Source: Acidobacteriota bacterium (lineage in GTDB: Bacteria > Acidobacteriota > Vicinamibacteria > Vicinamibacterales > 2-12-FULL-66-21). From it: DNA of 5,728 nt. The stretch covers positions 1 to 5,728 of the forward strand of contig JACDCA010000464.1 in the NCBI GenBank assembly GCA_013694635.1. Direction: 5' to 3'. Under the pieces are notes generated by a model. The model was given only the letters and a program-made list of their open reading frames with translations, had not been told where the DNA came from and did not search any database. The stretch's first letter is position 1; every line of letters starts with the position of its first letter. This document shows positions 1 to 5,675 of the stretch, in pieces. The translations under genes and the position numbers were made by a program.

Positions 1-748
1 GGAGGTCGCCGATCTCGTCGAGGAAGAGCGTGCCGCGATGCGCCATCTCGAACTTGCCGAGCTTGCGCCCGACGGCGCCGGTGAACGCTCCCTTCTCGTG
101 ACCGAAGAGCTCCGTTTCAAGAAGCGTTTCAGGGATTGCCGCGCAGTTGATGGCCACAAACGGCATCGTCGCCCGTTCGCTGAGCGCGTGCAGCGAGCGC
201 GCGAACAGCTCCTTGCCCGTGCCGCTCTCCCCTTCGATCAGGACGGTGGTATCGGTCGCGGCCGCGCGCTGCAGCGAGGAGAACACCTTCCGCAGCGAGG
301 GATCCTCGCCCACCAGTTGCGGAGCGCCGCGACGGACGGCCAGCTCTTCCTTCAGCAGCAGATTTTCGTTGATGACGCGGCGTTGCTCGAGGGCGCGGCG
401 CACGAGCAGCAGCAGGTGCTCCGGATCGACAGGCTTCGCCAGAAAGTCGAGCGCCCCATCCTTCATCGCCCGGACGGCGTCTTCGAAGGTGCCGAACGCC
501 GTCATGACAATGACGGGGATCTCTACGTCCTGTTCTTTCGCGGCGCGAAGCACCGCGAAGCCATCCCCTTGCGGCAGCCGCAGATCCGAGAGCACCAGGG
601 CAGGCTGCGTGTCCTGCAGTGCCTGCACCGCCTCCGTCGCGTCGCGCGCTTCGACGACGTCGTGCCCGTCGCCTTCCAGGGCATGACGCAGCATGGCGCG
701 CAGCGAATCCTTGTCTTCGACGATGAGGATACGAGCGGCCGCGGGCAC
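1..748 (-). CDS. NtrC/PilR-family sigma-54-dependent response regulator, 3'-truncated by the window edge
   Basis: A cytoplasmic transcription activator: a phosphorylated receiver controls an AAA+ ATPase that remodels sigma-54 RNA polymerase. The frame is open for 249 codons from a GTG at 748 to the left edge. Residues 6-120 are the receiver (RILIVED start, acidic pocket E11/D12, phospho-acceptor D55 in SDLRLP, T83, K105 in AKP). Residues 145-249 begin the AAA+ domain: Walker A GESGTGKE (173-180), the sigma-54 contact loop EKGAFTGA (218-225) and Walker B TLFLDEIGD (240-248). The rest of the ATPase and the expected Fis-type HTH lie outside the window. GTG 748 is chosen because the receiver then starts six residues in, as is usual; it lies 14 bases after the preceding stop with no clear ribosome-binding site, so a CTG start further upstream cannot be excluded. 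It is probably the partner of the kinase at 3733-4905. The family is certain; the PilR role rests on the pilus-gene context. Confidence 0.95.
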   Translation of the reverse strand, partial: MPAAARILIVEDKDSLRAMLRHALEGDGHDVVEARDATEAVQALQDTQPALVLSDLRLPQGDGFAVLRAAKEQDVEIPVIVMTAFGTFEDAVRAMKDGALDFLAKPVDPEHLLLLVRRALEQRRVINENLLLKEELAVRRGAPQLVGEDPSLRKVFSSLQRAAATDTTVLIEGESGTGKELFARSLHALSERATMPFVAINCAAIPETLLETELFGHEKGAFTGAVGRKLGKFEMAHRGTLFLDEIGDL

Positions 749-762
749 TCGACGGGAAGTAG

Positions 763-1335
763 TCAGCGCAGCCAGCCCGGAGGGACGCCGGCACGCCGGG
801 CTTCTTCCTCGATCTCTGCGATCTTCTTCCTGTGCATTGCGCCTTCCGACCGGACGCGATCGAGCTCGGCCACGGCCTTCTGCCGATCATCGGCAATCCG
901 CGCACGCTGGTATGGATCGTCCCGGCGGGCAAAGTCGCCGGTCAGCGCGTTGATCCGTGTCTGCAGCGCTTCGGCGACAATGTCGTGACGACGGACACTC
1001 TCACGGGCTTGCGCGATCCGCTCGCGCCACCATGATTCGTCCCTGACCTCACTTGCTGGTAGCGGCGCCGCCTCTCGAGCCGGACCTGGCTTCGCAACCG
1101 CAGCCGCCGACGGGAAACCTGGAGCCGCTGTGGTTGCCGGGAGGTCCTGCTCGGTCAGCAGCCGTCCGGTCCCCTTGAGTGCCTTCCGGCGTTCCTGCTC
1201 CTTCAGCGCGAGCTCTGCGAGCGTCGGCGATTGCGCAGCCACAGCATCCGGGGGGACCCAGAGAACGCAACAGACCGCCGCTGCCCCCGCAACCATGAAA
1301 CGCGAATTGCTCATGTGGAAACGCAATTCTACCAT
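763..1335 (-). CDS. Unrecognised exported coiled-coil protein in the pilus operon
   Basis: I cannot name a function. The 190-residue product has a basic N-terminus, a hydrophobic core (about residues 14-33) and a plausible signal-peptidase site after AVAA (about 34), so it should be periplasmic or membrane-attached. After that come a charged stretch, LALKEQERRKALKG (42-55), an Ala/Pro-rich linker (about 66-95), a WWRER motif (102-106) and a charged helical, probably coiled-coil region (about 104-182) ending in RRAGVPPGWLR. From memory, proteins with these two end motifs are frequent and uncharacterised in Acidobacteriota. The ATG at 1335 overlaps the pilX stop by 7 bases (ATGGTAG), suggesting coupling; an ATG at 1314 (MSNSRF) gives an equally good signal peptide, and neither has a clear ribosome-binding site. 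The two adjacent cysteines (22-23) do not sit in a proper lipobox. Its place between pilX and the regulator suggests a pilus or envelope role, which is inference. Confidence 0.85.
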   Translation of the reverse strand: MVELRFHMSNSRFMVAGAAAVCCVLWVPPDAVAAQSPTLAELALKEQERRKALKGTGRLLTEQDLPATTAAPGFPSAAAVAKPGPAREAAPLPASEVRDESWWRERIAQARESVRRHDIVAEALQTRINALTGDFARRDDPYQRARIADDRQKAVAELDRVRSEGAMHRKKIAEIEEEARRAGVPPGWLR

Positions 1336-1988
1336 CGGGTTTCACGGCTCGAGATCACGGCGACACCTCGTCCGAGAGGCAGACCGTCAACGTCGCGCGC
1401 GTGTTGAATGGTGGCCTGCACGGCGCGCCGTGCGCGACCGGGACCGAGCGCGAGCGCCCGCACGAGGATCACGCCGTTGCCGTCAATGCCGGGGTCCCCA
1501 TCGCCATCTTCCACATCATCGGCAACCCAGACGACGACGTAGAACGCGGCAGACACGCCTGGGCGCGGCACCCAGTTCGAAGCGGAGCCCCACGCGTACA
1601 GCCGCCACTGTGGGGTGCGCGATCCCCACGTGCGCCCCCCATGACCTCGCAGCTGCAGCTCGGAAGTCAGCGAGGCCGCGCCGCAGCAGATGACGACGAC
1701 ATCACCGCCTGGCAATTGCCTGGCGGCAGACGGACTGCCGTCAGTGAATGTGGAGGGAGCGCCGCTGAGCACCGGAGTCCAGTCGGCTTGCGGCGACAGG
1801 TCCTGCAACGCCCTGGCGAGCCCACCTTCCGCCACAGACAGCGCCTGCTGCGAGTATGTGAAGCTGCCAGCAAGCAGCGTCTCCATCCGCGCCGTCAGAA
1901 TTGCGGCGGCTCCCGCGGCGGCGAGCAGCAGCGTCACCGTCATCGCGAGAACCAGAGCCGTACCATTCTGGCCTCGAAGGCGCGTCAT
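1329..1988 (-). CDS. pilX: PilX-type minor pilin (prepilin-like)
   Basis: A minor pilin of 219 residues, expected in the inner membrane before assembly and then in the pilus-initiating complex with PilV and PilW. The short leader MTRLRGQNG is followed by a hydrophobic helix (about 10-33). Cleavage would fall after G9, leaving T10. The usual glutamate at position +5 of the mature protein is absent, a feature also known from GspK and many PilX proteins. The segment MAG-like LLAGSF...QQALSVAEGGLARAL (38-61) matches the PilX N-terminal pattern, in which this part reads AFQAAEAAL or similar. The C-terminal half has a YVVVWVADD strand and an aspartate-rich loop (157-171) followed by a beta-rich GVILVRALALGPG segment. 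The start at 1988 overlaps the pilW stop as ATGA; an upstream ATG at 2192 in the same frame lies wholly inside pilW and is rejected. A CC pair at 101-102 is unusual. PilX versus another minor pilin class is judged from gene order and the N-terminus. Confidence 0.88.
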   Translation of the reverse strand: MTRLRGQNGTALVLAMTVTLLLAAAGAAAILTARMETLLAGSFTYSQQALSVAEGGLARALQDLSPQADWTPVLSGAPSTFTDGSPSAARQLPGGDVVVICCGAASLTSELQLRGHGGRTWGSRTPQWRLYAWGSASNWVPRPGVSAAFYVVVWVADDVEDGDGDPGIDGNGVILVRALALGPGRARRAVQATIQHARDVDGLPLGRGVAVISSRETRW

Positions 1989-3022
1989 CGCTGAAGATTG
2001 CGCGGACTGAACGCCAGCCGGAGGCTCTGGTCCGGGAGCATCCGGTGCGACGCGCGCGCGGAGCCGGGGCGGGCAAACAGACGCGGGTCGGAGCCGCGCA
2101 ACATCGACACGCCCGCCTGCAGACGGAACACTACGCGAAGCTTCCGGATGCGCAGCAGGTCGACGTCGTAGGCGGTCGCGCCGCTCCCGCACATCGGGCC
2201 ATCGCTCAACATCGCGAGCGGAAGCCCTGCGAGGGCGCCATGGTCAGCCGAGAGCGTTGGCAGCGGGACTCGCGACCCCGCAGCGTCATACAGACAATTG
2301 GCGACGCCGGCCGGTGGCCGCGGCGCGACTGGCGGGTAGGGATCACCGAAGTACGCGAACTGCAGATCCACGACGTTGTCGAGGAGCGGCAGGTTGCTCG
2401 CACCGGCGTACTCACGGCGGAGTGTGCCATCCGACGGCTCGTAGTACAACGTCGTCTCGGTCACTTGTATGACGTCCGCGCCGGCCTCGTAGCTGACGGT
2501 TCTCGGCACCGGACGATCGCTGACCATCAGCGTGTCAGGCGCAATGGTCTCGACCGTGACGGTGTCCCAGTTGCCGGCGCGGTCGAACACGAGGACGTTC
2601 ATGTCCGGACGAAAACCACACGCGGTCGTGCCATCGGGACAACCGTCATGGCGCGCGATCGGGATGACTGCCGCACCCGGCAGGAGCGCGGATGTCAGAG
2701 TGCTCCGGGGCGCGTTGTCAGGCGCGTACCGGACGGTGATTGCCACCGGGCTCGCGGCGCCCGACGGTCTGCGCCTTGGCTCGACGGTCGCGAGATAGGA
2801 CGCAAGCGGGGTGGCGTCACCGCCGGCGCCTGCCGGGGATATCGCCGACGAGAGGGCCTCGACGCCGATGCGAGCGCGCTGGTGGAGGTCCGCCGCCTCG
2901 TTCCAGAGGGCGCTTCGCCCAACCCCGTCGTCCAGCAGACGAAACACCCCCCCGGTCGCCGCAAGAAATACGGCGGCCGCGACGAGCAGTTCGATGACGG
3001 TGTACCCGTTGCGCCCCTTCAT
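1985..3022 (-). CDS. pilW: PilW-type minor pilin (prepilin-like)
   Basis: A large minor pilin of 345 residues, thought to join PilV and PilX in the complex that starts pilus assembly. The class III leader is MKGRNG; the mature protein begins YTVIELLVAAAVFLAATGG, with the conserved glutamate at mature position +5 (E11), so it should be a PilD substrate. The single N-terminal hydrophobic helix covers about 8-30. The middle contains LLDNVVDLQFAYFGD (213-227) and the C-terminal part DLLRIRKLRVVFRLQ (288-302), both typical of PilW proteins as I know them. Four cysteines (C128, C135, C243, C278) could form two disulphides in the periplasm. The start at 3022 forms an ATGA overlap with the pilV stop, and its own stop overlaps the pilX start in the same way, so the three genes should be made in fixed proportion. 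There is no clear separate ribosome-binding site. Confidence 0.92.
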   Translation of the reverse strand: MKGRNGYTVIELLVAAAVFLAATGGVFRLLDDGVGRSALWNEAADLHQRARIGVEALSSAISPAGAGGDATPLASYLATVEPRRRPSGAASPVAITVRYAPDNAPRSTLTSALLPGAAVIPIARHDGCPDGTTACGFRPDMNVLVFDRAGNWDTVTVETIAPDTLMVSDRPVPRTVSYEAGADVIQVTETTLYYEPSDGTLRREYAGASNLPLLDNVVDLQFAYFGDPYPPVAPRPPAGVANCLYDAAGSRVPLPTLSADHGALAGLPLAMLSDGPMCGSGATAYDVDLLRIRKLRVVFRLQAGVSMLRGSDPRLFARPGSARASHRMLPDQSLRLAFSPRNLQR

Positions 3023-3567
3023 CGCGCGACTCGCGTGCGCAGCGTCAGGAGCCGCGCCTCGACCCTCGCCGTCGCCGGACGCCGGCCGCCGCTGATCGCG
3101 TCTTCAACGACCGGACGGACAACGACCTGGATCGCGAGGGTGTCCGGGGAAGCATCGACGGCTGGCTCGATCGCCCAGCGGCGCACGAATATCGCGCCCG
3201 GCGGCGCCGCGGGACCCGCGGACAGCCAGCGGCCGCCTCCGTCGAGAAAGTCCACGAACCCGGAGGTGTTCTCGTCGAGAGCGCCGGGCGGAGAGGGGGC
3301 GAGGCCAGTGCCGCCGGTGCCCGGTTGCTCCGATGCCAGGTTGGTCGATGAGTCGGTCACGGAATTCCCCGCGGCATCCAATGCCCACGTCAGCGAATGA
3401 AGTTCCTCCAGACGCGATGCTGCCAGCGTCACGGCGGCCGTCCGGATGCGCCCGGTCTGCACCGCGCGGGTTGTCGCGACGATCAACTGTGCGACCGACA
3501 GCGTCGCGGCGGCGAGCAGGGCGAGGGCAATCACGACCTCGATCAGAGTAAAACCTCGCGCGCGCAT
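3019..3567 (-). CDS. pilV: PilV-type minor pilin (type IV prepilin-like)
   Basis: A 182-residue prepilin-like protein and the first of the three-gene minor-pilin cassette. It has the textbook signature MRARG followed by FTLIEVVIALALLAAATLS: a basic leader of five residues, cleavage after G5, F6 as the methylated residue and glutamate at mature +5 (E10). The hydrophobic helix (about 6-30) anchors it in the inner membrane before assembly. AASRLEEL (49-56) just after the helix is typical of PilV/GspI-like pilins. The C-terminal part (about 100-180) is beta-rich and ends in basic residues. No cysteines are present. The ATG at 3567 is preceded by GGAG at 3571-3574, only 3 bases away, a short but possible ribosome-binding site. 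It follows a 165-base noncoding gap, the only place in the window where a fresh promoter could serve the pilins. GspI-like pseudopilin is the alternative name; PilW and PilX next door favour PilV. Confidence 0.92.
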   Translation of the reverse strand: MRARGFTLIEVVIALALLAAATLSVAQLIVATTRAVQTGRIRTAAVTLAASRLEELHSLTWALDAAGNSVTDSSTNLASEQPGTGGTGLAPSPPGALDENTSGFVDFLDGGGRWLSAGPAAPPGAIFVRRWAIEPAVDASPDTLAIQVVVRPVVEDAISGGRRPATARVEARLLTLRTRVAR

Positions 3568-3732
3568 GAACTCCGAGGTTGCAGTCGGCGGGCCACCGCC
3601 GCGACAGGAGTCGGTGATCGGAATTGTTCGAGGTTTGGCGATGGTCAGCGCTGGCGCAGCCTGCCGGGGGGCAGAAACAGCAATAGCCGTCGACAGCCCG
3701 GTGTGAGGAAACTGAAACGCGGAAAGCCGGGT
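3568..3732 (-). other. 165-base intergenic gap between the kinase and pilV
   Basis: This is the largest noncoding stretch in the window. No ORF here has coding character. A GGAG that may serve pilV lies at 3571-3574. A perfect 5-bp stem with a 4-base loop, CTGCC-GGGG-GGCAG, is at 3661-3674, but no T-run follows on either strand, so I do not call a terminator. I looked for sigma-54 (-24/-12) elements because the operon encodes a sigma-54 activator. Two spots have GG and GC at the right spacing on the minus strand (near 3685-3700 and near 3647-3662), but the rest of the consensus is poor. I see no convincing sigma-70 promoter either. A promoter for the pilin cassette here is possible, but the sequence does not demonstrate one. 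Confidence 0.5.
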
Positions 3733-4905
3733 TCAGCCCTGGTGGAGCGGCAGGGTGACCGTAATGCGTGCGCCCCCGGCCTCTCCATTTGCCACGGTCA
3801 CACGGCCGTTGTGCGTAACGACGATCTTCTGAACGAGCGCCAGGCCGAGACCCGTGCCCTTCGCCTTGGTGGTGAAGAACGGACGGAACATGCGCGCGGT
3901 GACGCTCGCGTCTACGCCCGGTCCGTTGTCGCTGACGGTCATCTGCTGCATGCCTTGCACGCGGTCTACGGACCCGTCGATGTCGATGCGGGGTGCGATC
4001 GCGGCGTCCCGGCACGCTTCGAGTGCATTGCGCACGAGATTGCTGAACGCCTGCCGCAGCAGGACTTCGTCCCCCTGCACCGTGCCGAACTCTCCCGCAA
4101 CCGTGACGTCTCCGCCGCGCGCCACGGCTTCAGACCGCACTTCGTCGGCGGCTCGATCCGCGATCCCAGCCAGCGCAACCGGGCTTAGCGTCATTTCGTC
4201 CGGCTTCGCGAAGTTCAGGAAGTTCGTCACAACCTGCCGCAGCGCTTCGGTCTCGTCGCGGATCCCCTGCACGAACGGCTTGTAATCGGGCGGGAGTTTC
4301 TGGAGATCCAGCAGCCGGCTGTACCCGTGGATCGTCGCGAGGCCGTTGCGGAACTCGTGGGCGATCCCCGCCGTCAGCTCCCCCAGCCGCGCAAGACTGT
4401 CCTTGAAGCGCAGCTGCTCTTCGAGCTCCACGACATCGCTCAGGTCGCTGAAGAGACAGATCGCTCCCCGCTGCGAGAGGCCGTCGCGGATCGGCGACAC
4501 CGTGACGCCCAGGTGAGCGGTGCCGCCACCCGGCAAGCCTGTCTGGAGCGTCCGCCGAATGACAGCGCGCGACGACCGCAGACTTTCCTCCACGACGGCG
4601 ACGAGCGGCGTCGCGGTGCCGAGCACTTCGCTCATCGAGTGCCCTTCCGGACGTCCCGCGAGGCCCAGCATCCGCCGCCCTGCCGGGTTCAAGGTCCGCA
4701 CGACGCGATCCTCACCGACGACGAGCAGTCCCGACGTGATGCTGTCGATGATCTGCTGGCTGAGGCGCTCGGATGCCTCGGCGCGCCTCCTCATGGCCTG
4801 CTGCTGCCGGGTCGCGGTGACGAGCCTGGCGGCGACGTACACGACGATCGTCACGAGCGCGACTGCGATGAGGACGATGCCGATGATGACGACCGACTCG
4901 GTCAT
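3733..4905 (-). CDS. PAS-containing sensor histidine kinase, NtrB/PilS-like
   Basis: An inner-membrane histidine kinase of 390 residues, probably phosphorylating the regulator at 1-748. In order: one N-terminal membrane helix (about 5-29), a short basic linker, a PAS domain (about 48-160, starting IIDSITSGLLVVGEDRVV), a HisKA domain with phospho-acceptor H183 in AGIAHEFRNGLATI, and a HATPase_c domain with N box NLVRNALEA (289-297, N293), G1 box DNGPG (326-330), F box RPFFTTKAKG (341-350) and G2 box GTGLGLAL (350-357). All catalytic boxes are intact, so it should be active. HEFRNG replaces the commoner HEIRNP. P. aeruginosa PilS has six membrane helices; this protein has one, so I withhold the pilS symbol. 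The ATG at 4905 forms an ATGA overlap with the peptidase stop. The same frame stays open to 5478, but that extension lies inside the peptidase gene and lacks kinase-like content. Confidence 0.95.
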   Translation of the reverse strand: MTESVVIIGIVLIAVALVTIVVYVAARLVTATRQQQAMRRRAEASERLSQQIIDSITSGLLVVGEDRVVRTLNPAGRRMLGLAGRPEGHSMSEVLGTATPLVAVVEESLRSSRAVIRRTLQTGLPGGGTAHLGVTVSPIRDGLSQRGAICLFSDLSDVVELEEQLRFKDSLARLGELTAGIAHEFRNGLATIHGYSRLLDLQKLPPDYKPFVQGIRDETEALRQVVTNFLNFAKPDEMTLSPVALAGIADRAADEVRSEAVARGGDVTVAGEFGTVQGDEVLLRQAFSNLVRNALEACRDAAIAPRIDIDGSVDRVQGMQQMTVSDNGPGVDASVTARMFRPFFTTKAKGTGLGLALVQKIVVTHNGRVTVANGEAGGARITVTLPLHQG

Positions 4906-5675
4906 CGGAGGGGGCCCAGGTACCACGCGAGGACCCGGTCGCCCCAGACGGACGCGACAAGGCCCGCCAGGGCGAGGAACGTGCCGAAGGGAAGCGCCGA
5001 CTTCAAACCTCCGCGCCGGAGCGCCACCATCGTCAGACCGATGATCGAGCCAAGCAGCGACGACAGCACGAGCGTGAGCAGCGTGAGCTTCCAGCCGAGA
5101 AAGGCGCCGATCATCGCCACCATCTTGACGTCCCCTCCGCCCATGCCCTCTTCCCCGGCGTACCGGTAGTAGGCCTCGCCCACGAGCCAGAGAAAACCGC
5201 CGCCGGCTAACAGCCCGGCCAGTGCGTCGCCGAATCCCGGAGGGAGAAACAGGGACGCAGCCAGGCCGACGACGATCCCGGGTAGCGTGATGGCGTCCGG
5301 CAGTAGCTGGTGCTCGAGGTCGATGGCAAAGAGGGCGACCATCCCCGCCGCAAACACGAGCCGGACCGCCAGCAGCGGCGTCCAGCCGAGAACCAGGTAG
5401 TGTGCGATGAAGATGGCCACCGTCGCCAGTTCCACCAGCGGATATCTGGCGCTGATGCGCGTGCTGCAGCTGCGGCAACGCGCACCGAGCGCGACGTAGC
5501 TCAGGATCGGAATGTTGTCATGCCACCGGACCGCGGCGCCGCAGTTCGGGCAGCGCGAGCCCGGACTCACGACCGACTGTTTTCGTGGAAGCCGGTGGAT
5601 GACGACGTTCAGGAAGCTGCCGATGGCAAGCCCCACGACCGTCACGATGGCCAGTTCCACCGCCGTGTAGCTCAA
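4902..5675 (-). CDS. pilD: Prepilin leader peptidase / N-methyltransferase (PilD, A24 family)
   Basis: A bifunctional inner-membrane enzyme that cleaves prepilin leaders after glycine and methylates the new N-terminal residue; the pilins downstream are natural substrates. The 257-residue length is normal. The N-terminal domain has GSFLNVVIHRLPR (19-31) and a four-cysteine metal-binding module, C42-x2-C45 and C67-x2-C70, with the conserved WHDNIPILSY segment between (51-60). The A24 aspartyl protease domain follows (about 100-220), with catalytic D119 in FAIDLEHQLLPD and D182 in GMGGGDVK. Several membrane helices are evident (for example 5-26, 80-96, 101-118, 129-145, 151-167, 184-219 and 228-245). 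The start is TTG at 5675, supported by AAGGA at 5685-5689 nine bases upstream and by a TTGA overlap with the preceding gene's stop. The stop overlaps the kinase start as ATGA. The identification is secure; whether it also serves a type II secretion system cannot be seen here. Confidence 0.97.
   Translation of the reverse strand: MSYTAVELAIVTVVGLAIGSFLNVVIHRLPRKQSVVSPGSRCPNCGAAVRWHDNIPILSYVALGARCRSCSTRISARYPLVELATVAIFIAHYLVLGWTPLLAVRLVFAAGMVALFAIDLEHQLLPDAITLPGIVVGLAASLFLPPGFGDALAGLLAGGGFLWLVGEAYYRYAGEEGMGGGDVKMVAMIGAFLGWKLTLLTLVLSSLLGSIIGLTMVALRRGGLKSALPFGTFLALAGLVASVWGDRVLAWYLGPLR

Noticed and set aside
38..988. Plus-strand open frame of 316 codons over the regulator and the coiled-coil gene
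   Set aside because: It is antisense to an intact receiver-AAA+ reading frame with all motifs; its own product is low-complexity and arginine-rich.
1989..2192. 68-residue N-terminal extension of the pilX frame
   Set aside because: It lies inside pilW, is arginine- and proline-rich, and would bury the prepilin-type N-terminus that must be exposed to the peptidase.
1901..3400. Plus-strand open frame of 499 codons antisense to pilX-pilW-pilV
   Set aside because: Its translation is rich in Arg, Ala and Gly with no domain, membrane pattern or motif. It is antisense to three genes with clear prepilin signatures and exact overlaps, and long antisense frames are expected at this GC content.
3661..3674. 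Hairpin CTGCC-GGGG-GGCAG as a terminator
   Set aside because: The stem is only five pairs and no T-run follows on either strand, so it does not look like an intrinsic terminator.
3685..3700. Sigma-54 promoter upstream of pilV
   Set aside because: Only the GG and GC dinucleotides at the right spacing match; the flanking TGGCAC and TTGC positions do not, and such matches are common by chance in GC-rich DNA.
4327..5169. Plus-strand open frame of 280 codons antisense to the kinase and peptidase
   Set aside because: The composition is typical of a GC-rich shadow frame (many Arg, Asp, His, no hydrophobic core), and it crosses a junction between two securely identified genes.
4906..5478. N-terminal extension of the kinase frame up to 5478
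   Set aside because: This part lies in another frame inside the peptidase gene and encodes Arg/Gly-rich sequence without a domain. The ATG at 4905 gives a normal membrane helix at once and an ATGA overlap.
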